Source: Terebella lapidaria
Lineage: Eukaryota; Annelida; Polychaeta; Terebellida; Terebellidae
Length of the DNA: 64,000 nt
Assembly (NCBI GenBank): GCA_949152475.1
Contig: OX424560.1
Location: 25,917,106 to 25,981,105 of the forward strand
Reading direction: 5' to 3'
Shown piece by piece: positions 25,351 through 35,610 of this stretch. Under the pieces are notes generated by a model, which was not told the origin of the DNA, did no database searches, and worked only from the letters and a program-made list of their open reading frames with translations. Made by a program: the position numbers and the translations under genes. Each line of letters starts with the position of its first letter. The stretch's first letter is position 1.

Positions 25351-25912
25351 TTTTGCAATAGAAGTCTGAAATTTGGTAGGAAGTTGCCGTTTGACCAAAT
25401 ATAAATAATAAGTTGTGTAATTGAGATCGCGACAGGAGTTTCATTGTTAATACTATTCTTGTTTTAGCCGCTTCATGTTTGATGCACTGCATTGCATGGC
25501 AACGCTCTCATCCATTGTGTCTCGAGCTTGGGGTTGTAATACTCGCAAGCCGCTTTGTATGTTCGGAGTTGTCTCAGAGCTAGCAAAGCTAGAGGACGAC
25601 GAGTGAGCTCGGCCATGAGCTCCACGTTCCTTTCATCCGGCTAGAAGTTGGCCGTAAGGCCCCGGGAACAATTTCCAATCGGGGTCCCAGAAGGGGGACC
25701 GTGCTGATTCTGGGCTCATCCACGTGATCACCGGTCTCTCGCCCTGGGATGGTGCGACACAGGCTCTGGCAGACTGTTGGACTGTTCAGGGTTCTATCTC
25801 TATGGCAGTGCCGTCTGCGAGGCCGGGTAGCAACACGCCCACGTGCACGGGTTCTGGGGCGCCGCTCCCATGGCGTCTCAGGCTCCACACAACGGGCTAC
25901 ATTCCATAACTG
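25351..25912. other. Segment between foldback repeat and gag fragment, no supported gene
   Basis: GC content rises from about 25500. The segment includes GGCCGTAAGGCCCCGGGAAC and short ORFs on both strands (25589-25975 minus, 25724-25909 plus) with no recognisable domain. It could be the 5' leader or degraded gag of the gypsy-type fragment that follows, but no LTR is recognisable. Confidence 0.4.
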
Positions 25913-27528
25913 ATGTATGATGTATTTTGTATGTCTATGATGTGTTATGATGTGATGTATGACGGCCTGATTCATCCGGACGGACTGCTACCTGGTTGTA
26001 GTTCTGGTAATCACGATGCCCTCAGCGCGAGAGGGGCGCGGGAGGCCAATAGAGGAAGTTACCGACTACACGTTCAACCTACAGGTACTTGTCTGCAGAG
26101 CCTACCCGGAAGAACCGGCGAGTAGGTTCGAGCCAATGCTGATCGAAGCGGAAGATGGAGGAGGCTATCAACTCCGTGCTAGCGATAGAGGCAGCTGTCC
26201 GCTCCAGACAGATGCCTCCCTCCCGGCCTCCGCCGTCGATCGCTTCGTCGCTGGCCGCTGCTCCTCCTGCAAAAGCATCACGAGTGGGTTGGTGTGTCTG
26301 CGTCGCCTATGGTGGCGCCAGTGCAAGCGAATCTGGCCGCGGCATCATACTTTTCCCCGGATGAGTATGATGTCGAAGAATATGATTTCAGCGCTGCGCA
26401 GATGATTGCGCACTGTGCTGGGATTGAAGCTCCGGGACGCATAGATTACTGCGCGATCACCTTCAGACCTAAGGCCTACCGGCCCTGCTACTTCTGCGGA
26501 AAACAGGGCCACTTCTGGTTACAGTGTCCGGAGTTGCTCGAACGCCTACGGTCAGTGGCTACAAAGGCAGCTTGTCTGAGCCCCGCCAGAGGAACTCAAA
26601 CTTCCGCCCCGGTCCTCCGGGACAGAGGCGGCAACCCTCTCGTGAGGGGAACTGAAATCGGACGTGGTGGCGACCAACACTGCGTCCAAGGACAGTTGTC
26701 CTGTGGCACCTGCAGCTGCCCCACCCACTGACGAGCCAGACGATTCTCAAGTAGATATAACTCCTATGGGAGTGGTCCTTGAGGATACATCTAGTTCTTC
26801 CACAGCTGAGGCAGAAAATGAGGACTCTGTATCGGAAACCAGTGCACCGGGTGACCTCGGTCATCCAACGTGCGCATTGTTTATGGACCCCTGCTGGTAC
26901 CTGCCCTTCGCCATTTGGGTGGGAGCCGGTGCGGTTCCTTGACGACTCTGGTTCAGAGGTCACCCTCGTCACCACGGGGACCTATAAGCGGGAACCCACT
27001 TTCCGCAGCATGGAGCCGCGGGATCCTGGCAGGTACAAGCTATACGGTGCGGGTAACAACAATATCCGTATCCACAGACTGATCGACCTCTCAGTCAACC
27101 TTGGAGGTATCACCTACACTACAGAGGCGATTGTCGCGGATATCGGGGCAGCTGGGATCATTGGAATGAGCTTTTTATGGATCCACCGGGTGATCGCAAA
27201 CTCAAGTTCCGGCGAACTCCGGATAGAGAGACATATATTATCTCTTCTGCCAGGGTCCGTCTCGCTCATTCCAGCTCAGGGTGGCGTGCATCAGGGTAGT
27301 GCTGCCCCTAAGCGAGATGATCGCCAAGGTCAGACTGCGCCACCTGCACATGATCCTCGACCGTCGCCCTTGCCTGCGAGTAACTTCGCCCGGGATACGG
27401 GACTTGCACTAGGAGGGAATTTGGACAAGTCCGACACTTGTGCGATGCCCATTCTCGTGGTGAATCCCACCGAGGCTACAGCTGTAATACGCCGCAGTGG
27501 ACAAAGTCAGACCTCCCGTGAAGTATGA
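25913..27528 (+). pseudogene. Decayed Ty3/gypsy-type gag-protease fragment
   Basis: Overlapping plus-strand frames (26016-26405, 26294-26731, 26664-26942, 26779-27528) together spell the end of a gag and a protease, with at least two frame changes. The 26294 frame carries a CCHC zinc knuckle, CYFCGKQGHFWLQC (about 26488-26529). The 26779 frame carries the aspartic protease signature FLDDSGSEVTLV (about 26938-26973) and, further on, ADIGAAGIIGMSFL (the flap/ILG region). It then has ILVVNPTEATAVIRRS, which resembles VSVVNPADTGITLTRS in the intact element at 57.2-61.8 kb. Homology stops at that protease-RT linker, where the minisatellite begins. No RT, RNase H or integrase follows. A non-functional relative of the downstream element, not a recent copy of it. 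Confidence 0.72.
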
Positions 27529-30500
27529 AGTGCTCACAATGGACAGAGTCAGACCTCTCGTGAAGTGTAAAGTGGTCACAATGGACAGAGTCAGACCTGC
27601 CGTTAAGTGTCAAGTGGTCACAATGGACAGAGTCAGACCTACCGTTAAGTGTAAAGTGGTCACAGGGGACAAAGTCAGACCTCCCGTTAAGTATAAAGTG
27701 GTCACAATGGACAGAGTCAGACCTCTCGTTAAGTGTAAAGTGGTCACAATGGACAGAGTCAGACCCACCGTTAAGTGTAAAGTGGTCACAATGGACAGAG
27801 TCAGACCTCCCGTTAAGAGTAAAGTGGTCACTGTGGACAGAGTCAGACCTCCCGTTAAGTGCAAAGTGGTCACAGTGGACAGAGTCAGACTTCCGTGAAG
27901 TGTAAAGTGGTCACAATGGACAAAGTCAGACCTCCCGTTAAGTGTGAAGTGGTCACTGTGGATAGAGTCAGACCTCCCGTTAAGTGTAGAGTGGTCACTG
28001 TGGACAGAGTCAGACCTCCCGTTAATTGTAGAGTGGTCACTGTGGACAGAGCCAGACCTCCCGTTAAGTGTAAAGTAGTCACAATGGATAGAGTCAGACC
28101 TGCCGTTAAGTGTCAAGTGGTCACAATGGACAGAGTCAGACCTACCGTTAAGTGTAAAGTGGTCACAGTGGACAGAGTCAGACCTCCCGTTAAGTGTAAA
28201 TTGGTCACAATGGACAGAGTCAGACCTCCCGGTAAGTGTAAAGTAGTCACAATGGACAGAGTCGGACCTCCCGTTAAGTGTAAAGTAGTCACAATGAACA
28301 GAGTCAGACCTCCCGTTAAGTGTAAAGTGGTCACAATGGACAGAGTCAGACCTCCTGTTAAGTGTAAAGTGGTCACAATGGACAGTCAGACCTCCCGTTA
28401 AGTGTAAAGTGGTCACAATGGACAGAGTCAGACCTCCCGTTAAGTGTAAAGTGGTCACAATGGACAGTCAGACCTCCCGTTAAGTGTAAAGTGGTCACAA
28501 TGGACAGAGTCAGACCTCCCGTTAAGTGCAAAGTGGTCACAGTGCACAGAGTCAGACTTCCCGTTAAGTGTATAGTGGTCACAGTGGACAGAGTCAGACC
28601 TCCCGTTAAGTGTAAAGTGGTCACAATGGACAGAGCCAGACCTCCCAATAAGTGCAAAGTAGTCACAATGGACAGAGTCAGACTTCCCGTTAAGTGTAAA
28701 GTGGTCACAATGGACAGAGTCAGACTTCCCGTTAAGTGTAAAGTGGTCACTGTGGACAGAGCCAGACCTGCCGTTAAGTGTAAAGTGGTCACTGTGGACA
28801 GAGTCAGATTTCCCGTTAAGTGTGAAGTGGTCACAATGGACAGAGTCAGACTTCCCGTTAAGTGTAAAGTGGTCACAATGGACAGAGTCAGACTTCACGT
28901 TAAGTGTAAAGTGGTCACTGTGGACAGAGTCAGACTTCCCGTTAAGTGTAAAGTGGTCACAATGGACAGAGTCAGACTTCCCGTTAAGTGTAAAGTGGTC
29001 ACTGTGGACAGAGTCAGACCTGCCGTTAAGTGTAAAGTGGTCACAATGGACAGAGCCAGACCTCCCGTTAAGTGCAAAGTAGTCACAATGGACAGAGACA
29101 GACCTCCCGTTAAGTGTAAAGTGGTCACAATGGACAGAGCCAGACCTCCCGGTAAGTGTAGGGTGGTCACAGTGGACAGAGTCAGACCTCCCGTTAAGTG
29201 TAAAGTGGTCACAATGGACAGAGTCGGACTTCCCGTTAAGTGTAAAGAAGTCACAATGAACAGAGTCAGACCTCCTGTTAAGTGTAAAGTGCTCACAATG
29301 GACAGAGTCAGACCTCTCGTTAAGTGTAAAGTGGTCACAATGGACAGAGTCAGACCTCCCGTTAAGTGTAAAGTGGTCACAATGGACAGAGTCAGACCTC
29401 CCGGTAAGTGTAAAGTGGTCACAGTGGACAGAGTCAGACTTCCCGTTAAGTGTATAGTGGTCACAATGGCGGAGTGAGACCTCCCGTTAAAGGTAAAGTG
29501 GTCACAATGGACAGAGCCAGACCTCCCGTTAAGTGTAGGGTGGTCACACTGAACAGTGTCAGACCTCCCGTTAAGTGTAAAGTGGTCACAATGGACAGAG
29601 TCAGACCTCCCGTTAAGTGTAAGGTAGTCACAATGGACAGAGTCAGAGCTCCCGTTAAGTGTAAAGTGGTCACAATGGACATAATCAGACCTCAAGTTAA
29701 GTGTAAAGTGGTCACTGTGGACAGAGTCAGACCTCCCGTTAATTGTAGAGTGGTCACTATGGACAGAGCCAGACCTCCCGTTAAGTGTAAAGTGGTGACA
29801 GTGGATAGAGTCAGACCTCCCGTTAAGTGTAAAGTGGTCACAATGGACAGAGTCAGACCTCCCGTTAAGTGTAAAGTGGTCACTGTGGACAGAGTCAGAC
29901 CTCCCTTTAAGTGTAGAGTGGTCACTGTGGACAGAGCCATACCTCCCGTTAAGTGTAAAGTGGTGACAGTGGATAGAGTCAGACCTCCCGTTAGGTGTCA
30001 AGTGGTCACAGTGGACAGAGTCAGACCTCCCGTTAAGTGTAAAGTAGTCACAATGGACAGAGTCAGACCTCTCGTTAAGCGTAAAGTGGTCACAATGGAC
30101 AGAATAAGACCTCCCGTTAAGCGTAAAGTGGTCACATTGGACAGAGTCAGACCTCCCGTTAAGTGTAAAGTGGTCACAATGGACAGAGCCAGACCTCCCG
30201 TTAAGTGTAAAGTGGTCACAATGGACAGAGTCGGACCTCCCGTTAAGTGTAAAGTGGTCAAGGTGGACACAGTCAGGCCTCCCGTTAAGTGTAAAGTGGT
30301 CACAATGGACAGAGTCAGACTTCCCGTTAAGTGTAAAGTGGTCACAATGGACAGAGTCAGGCCTCCCGTTAAGTGTAAAGTGGTCACAATGGACAGAGTC
30401 AGACCTCCCGGTAAGTGTAAAGTGGTCACATTGGACATAGTCAGACCTCCTGTTCAGTGTAAAGTAGTCACATTGGACAGAGTCAGACCTCCCGTTAAGT

Positions 30501-33500
30501 GTAAAGTAGTCACAATGGACAGAGTCAGACCTCCCGTTAAGTGTAAAGTGGTCACAATGGACAGAGTCAGACCTCCCGGTAAGTGTAAAGTGGTCACATT
30601 GGACATAGTCAGACCTCCTGTTCAGTGTAAAGTAGTCACAATGGACAGAGTCGGACCTCCCGTTAAGTGTAAAGTAGTCACAATGAACAGAGTCAGACCT
30701 CCCGTTAAGTGTAAAGTGGTCACAATGGACAGAGTCAGACCTCCTGTTAAGTGTAAAGTGGTCACAATGGACAGTCAGACCTCCCGTTAAGTGTAAAGTG
30801 GTCACAATGGACAGAGTCAGACCTCCCGTTAAGTGTAAAGTGGTCACAATGGACAGTCAGACCTCCCGTTAAGTGTAAAGTGGTCACAATGGACAGAGTC
30901 AGACCTCCCGTTAAGTGCAAAGTGGTCACAGTGCACAGAGTCAGACTTCCCGTTAAGTGTATAGTGGTCACAGTGGACAGAGTCAGACCTCCCGTTAAGT
31001 GTAAAGTGGTCACAATGGACAGAGCCAGACCTCCCAATAAGTGCAAAGTAGTCACAATGGACAGAGTCAGACTTCCCGTTAAGTGTAAAGTGGTCACAAT
31101 GGACAGAGTCAGACTTCCCGTTAAGTGTAAAGTGGTCACTGTGGACAGAGCCAGACCTGCCGTTAAGTGTAAAGTGGTCACTGTGGACAGAGTCAGATTT
31201 CCCGTTAAGTGTGAAGTGGTCACAATGGACAGAGTCAGACTTCCCGTTAAGTGTAAAGTGGTCACAATGGACAGAGTCAGACTTCACGTTAAGTGTAAAG
31301 TGGTCACTGTGGACAGAGTCAGACTTCCCGTTAAGTGTAAAGTGGTCACAATGGACAGAGTCAGACTTCCCGTTAAGTGTATAGTAGTCACTGTGGACAG
31401 AGTCAGACCTGCCGTTAAGTGTAAAGTGGTCACAATGGACAGAGCCAGACCTCCCGTTAAGTGTAAAGTAGTCACAATGGACAGAGACAGACCTCCCGTT
31501 AAGTGTAAAGTGGTCACAATGGACAGAGCCAGACCTCCCGGTAAGTGTAGGGTGGTCACAGTGGACAGAGTCAGACCTCCCGTTAAGTGTAAAGTGGTCA
31601 CAATGGACAGAGTCGGACCTCCCGTTAAGTGTAAAGAAGTCACAATGAACAGAGTCAGACCTCCTGTTAAGTGTAAAGTGCTCACAATGGACAGAGTCAG
31701 ACCGCTCGTTAAGTGTAAAGTGGTCACAATGGACAGAGTCAGACCTCCCGTTAAGTGTAAAGTGGTCACAATGGACAGAGTCAGACCTCCCGGTAAGTGT
31801 AAAGTGGTCACAGTGGACAGAGTCAGACTTCCCGTTAAGTGTATAGTGGTCACAATGGCGGAGTGAGACCTCCCGTTAAAGGTAAAGTGGTCACAATGGA
31901 CAGAGCCAGACCTCCCGTTAAGTGTAGGGTGGTCACACTGAACAGAGTCAGACCTCCCGTTAAGTGTAAAGTGGTCACAATGGACAGAGTCAGACCTCCC
32001 GTTAAGTGTAAGGTAGTCACAATGGACAGAGTCAGAGCTCCCGTTAAGTGTAAAGTGGTCACAATGGACATAATCAGACCTCAAGTTAAGTGTAAAGTGG
32101 TCACTGTGGACAGAGTCAGACCTCCCGTTAATTGTAGAGTGGTCACTATGGACAGAGCCAGACCTCCCGTTAAGTGTAAAGTGGTGACAGTGGATAGAGT
32201 CAGACCTCCCGTTAAGTGTAAAGTGGTCACAATGGACAGAGTCAGACCTCCCGTTAAGTGTAAAGTGGTCACTGTGGACAGAGTCAGACCTCCCTTTAAG
32301 TGTAGAGTGGTCACTGTGTACAGAGCCATACCTCCCGTTAAGTGTAAAGTGGTGACAGTGGATAGAGTCAGACCTCCCGTTAGGTGTCAAGTGGTCACAG
32401 TGGACAGAGTCAGACCTCCCGTTAAGTGTAAAGTAGTCACAATGGACAGAGTCAGACCTCTCGTTAAGCGTAAAGTGGTCACAATGGACAGAATAAGACC
32501 TCCCGTTAAGCGTAAAGTGGTCACATTGGACAGAGTCAGACCTCCCGTTAAGTGTAAAGTGGTCACAATGGACAGAGCCAGACCTCCCGTTAAGTGTAAA
32601 GTGGTCACAATGGACAGAGTCGGACCTCCCGTTAAGTGTAAAGTGGTCAAGGTGGACACAGTCAGGCCTCCCGTTAAGTGTAAAGTGGTCACAATGGACA
32701 GAGTCAGACTTCCCGTTAAGTGTAAAGTGGTCACAATGGACAGAGTCAGGCCTCCCGTTAAGTGTAAAGTGGTCACAATGGACAGAGTCAGACCTCCCGG
32801 TAAGTGTAAAGTGGTCACATTGGACATAGTCAGACCTCCTGTTCAGTGTAAAGTAGTCACATTGGACAGAGTCAGACCTCCCGTTAAGTGTAAAGTAGTC
32901 ACAATGGACAGAGTCAGACCTCCCGTTAAGTGTAAAGTGGTCACAATGGACAGGGTCAGACCTCCCGGTAAGTGTAAAATAGTCACAATGGACATAGTCG
33001 GACCTCCCGTTAAGTGTAAAGTGGTCACAATGGACAGAGTCAGACCTCCCGTTAAGTGTAAAATAGTCACAATGAACAGAGTCAGACCTCCCGTTAAGTG
33101 TAAAGTGGTCACAATGGACAGAGTCAGACCTCCCGTTAAGTGTAAAGTAGTCACAATGAACAGAGTCAGACCTCCCGTTAAGTGTAAAGTGGTCACAATG
33201 GACAGAGTCAGACCTCCCGTTAAGTGTAAAGTGGTCACAATGGACAGAGTCAGACCTCCGTTAGGTGCAAAGTGGTCACAGTGCACAGAGTCAGACTTCC
33301 CGTTAAGTGTATAGTGGTCACAGTGGACAGAGTCAGACCTCCCGTTAAGTGTAAAGTGGTCACAATGGACAGAGCCAGACCTCCCAATAAGTGTAAAGTA
33401 GTCACAATGGACAGAGTCAGACTTCTCGTTAAGTGTAAAGTGATCACAATGGACAGAGTCGACTTCCCGTTAAGTGTAAAGTGGTCACTGTGGACAGAGC

Positions 33501-35335
33501 CAGACCTGCCGTTAAGTGTAAAGTGGTCACTGTGGACAGAGTCAGACTTCCCGTTAAGCGTGAAGTGGTCACAATGGACAGAGTCAGACTTCCCGTTAAG
33601 TGTAAAGTGGTCACAATGGACAGAGTCAGACTTCCCGTTAAGTGTAAAGTGGTCACTGTGGACAGAGTCAGACTTCCCGTTAAGTGTAAAGTGGTCACAT
33701 TGGACGTAGTCAGACCTCCTGTTCAGTGTAAAGTAGTCACATTGGACAGAGTCAGACCTCCCGTTAAGTGTAAAGTAGTCACAATGGACAGAGTCAGACC
33801 TCCCGTTAAGTGTAAAGTGGTCACAATGGACAGAGTCAGACCTCCCGGTAAGTGTAAAATAGTCACAATGGACATAGTCGGACCTCCCGTTAAGTGTAAA
33901 GTGGTCACAATGGACAGAGTCAGACCTCCCGTTAAGTGTAAAGTAGTCACAATGAACAGAGTCAGACCTCCCGTTAAGTGTAAAGTGGTCACAATGGACA
34001 GAGTCAGACCTCCCGTTAAGTGTAAAGTAGTCACAATGAACAGAGTCAGGCCTCCCGTTAAGTGTAAAGTGGTCACAATGGACAGAGTCAGACCTCCCGT
34101 TAAGTGTAAAGTGGTCACAATGGACAGTCAGACCACCCGTTAAGTGTAGAGTTGTCACAATGGACAGTCAGACCTCCCGTTAAGTGTAAAGTGGTCACAA
34201 TGGACAGAGTCAGACCTCCCGTTAAGTGTAAAGTGGTCACAATGGACAGAGTCAGACCTCCCGTTAAGTGTAAAGTGGTCACAATGGACAGAGTCAGACT
34301 TCCCGTTAAGTGCAAAGTGGTCACAGTGGACAGAGCCAAACCTCCCAATAAGTGTAAAGTAGTCAAAATGGACAGAGTCAGACTTCTCGTTAAGTGTAAA
34401 ATGATCACAATGGACAGTCAGACCTCCCGTTAGGTGCAAAGTGGTCACAGTGCACAGAGTCAGACTTCCCGTTAAGTGTATAGTGGTCACAGTGGACAGA
34501 GTCAGACCTCCCGTTAAGTGTAAAGTGGTCACAATGGACAGAGCCAGACCTCCCAATAAGTGTAAAGTAGTCACAATGGACAGAGTCAGACTTCTCGTTA
34601 AGTGTAAAGTGATCACAATGGACAGAGTCAGACTTCCCGTTAAGTATAAAGTGGTCACTGTGGACAGAGCCAGACCTGCCGTTAAGTATAAAGTGGTCAC
34701 TGTGGACAGAGTCAGACTTCCCGTTAAGCGTGAAGTGGTCACAATGGACAGAGTCAGACTTCCCGTTAAGTGTAAAGTGGTCACAATGGACAGAGTCAGA
34801 CTTCCCGTTAAGTGTAAAGTGGTCACTGTGGACAGAGTCAGACTTCCCGTTAAGTGTAAAGTGGTCACAATGGACAGAGTCAGACTTCCCGTTAAGTGTA
34901 AAGTGGTCACTGTGGACAGAGTCAGACCTGCCGTTAAATGTAAAGTGGTCACAATGGACAGAGCCAGACCTCCCGTTAAGTGTAAAGTAATCACAATGGA
35001 CAGAGTCAGACCTCCCGTTGAGTGTAAAGTGGTCACAATGGACAGAGCCAGACCTCCCGTTAAGTGTAGGGTGGTCACAGTGGACAGAGTCAGACCTCCC
35101 GTTAAGTGTAAAGTGGTCACAATGGACAGAGTCAGACCTCCCGTTAAGTGTAAAGTGGTCACTGTGGACAGAGTCAGACCTCCCGTTAATTGTAGAGTGG
35201 TCACGATGGACAGAGTCAGACCTCCCGTTAAGTGTAAAGTGGTCACAATGGACAGAGCCAGACCTCCCGTTAAGTGTAGGGTGGTCACAGTGAACAGAGT
35301 CAGACCTCCCGTTAAGTGTAAAGTGGTCACACTGA
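27497..35335. repeat. Giant minisatellite, 42-bp unit, about 186 copies
   Basis: The consensus unit runs CCTCCCGTTAAGTGTAAAGT then GGTCACAATGGACAGAGTCAGA, 42 bp, repeated head to tail for 7.8 kb. Variants include CTGTGG for CAATGG, GCCAGA for GTCAGA and CTTCCCG for CCTCCCG. A 38-bp version lacking AGAG occurs at several places. Because 42 is a multiple of 3, the array is open for hundreds of codons on both strands (for example 28895-30847 minus, 650 codons). These are not genes. The array begins inside the gag-protease frame and ends about 230 bp from the right TIR. Confidence 0.97.
28240..33010. repeat. Higher-order duplication in the minisatellite (period 2389 bp)
   Basis: Variant units recur with a fixed 2389-bp offset. 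The rare AGTGCACAGAG unit is at 28541 and 30930, the GGCGGAGTGAGACC interruption at about 29467 and 31856, and whole-frame coordinates shift by the same amount. Further partial copies of the AGTGCAC marker lie at 33280 and 34449. The blocks are nearly identical, indicating recent block duplication about 57 units long on top of the older 42-bp array. Confidence 0.9.
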
Positions 35336-35564
35336 CATAATCGATCATCAATAATCGGTCTGATTTTCAACAGATTAATTTTTAACGCTTATAAATGATC
35401 TAAAACACGTGCTGAACGCAATACCCGTCGTGCATTGACCAGAGGAGGGCACGCCCGCGCGAATATCATGCCATGGAGGGACACCTGGCGAATAATCAGT
35501 ACACCAATACAAATAGTTTGGTATAAGACATAGTCATAGTTCGATCCCCCAATCGAGTTATGCT
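35336..35564. other. Right subterminal region of 16-kb element
   Basis: About 230 bp of non-repeated sequence between the minisatellite end (CACACTGACATAATCG) and the right TIR. No ORF. It contains ATCGATCATCAATAATCGGT. Confidence 0.6.
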
Positions 35565-35604
35565 ACTTTACACTTAACGGCACTTTACAGATAACGTCGT
35601 GACA

Positions 35605-35610
35605 AACGTG
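35605..35610. repeat. Target site duplication (right) of 16-kb element
   Basis: AACGTG directly after the right TIR end TGACA. The backbone continues with CACACTACATT, as in the unit copy at about 50430. Confidence 0.8.

Larger units (their letters stand above)
19469..35604. mobile_element. Giant composite TIR element, 16,136 bp
   Basis: Perfect 40-bp terminal inverted repeats lie at 19469-19508 (starting TGTCACGACGTTATCTGTAA) and 35565-35604 (ending CAGATAACGTCGTGACA), with a weaker extension of about 12 bp inward. Both ends are flanked by AACGTG (19463-19468 and 35605-35610), a 6-bp target site duplication. The empty site is seen in the paralogous backbone copies near 11770-11790 and 8520-8545. 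The ends are 5'-TG...CA-3'. The interior holds a foldback-like repeat, a dead gag-protease fragment and a 7.8-kb minisatellite. I found no transposase or integrase gene, so it would need help in trans. No superfamily can be named from the sequence alone. Confidence 0.85.

Noticed and set aside
28895..30847. Very long antisense ORF (650 codons) and several plus-strand ORFs of 300-490 codons
   Set aside because: They lie entirely in the 42-bp minisatellite. 42 is a multiple of 3, so any unit without a stop gives an endless frame on both strands. The peptides are simple 14-residue repeats.
27497..35335. CRISPR-like array
   Set aside because: The repeats are head to tail with no spacers, the host is a eukaryote, and the unit is a minisatellite.
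19469..35604. Identification as a Maverick/Polinton
   Set aside because: Size and TSD length fit, but the TIRs are only about 40-52 bp, start TG rather than AG, and there is no polymerase B, integrase, ATPase or capsid gene.
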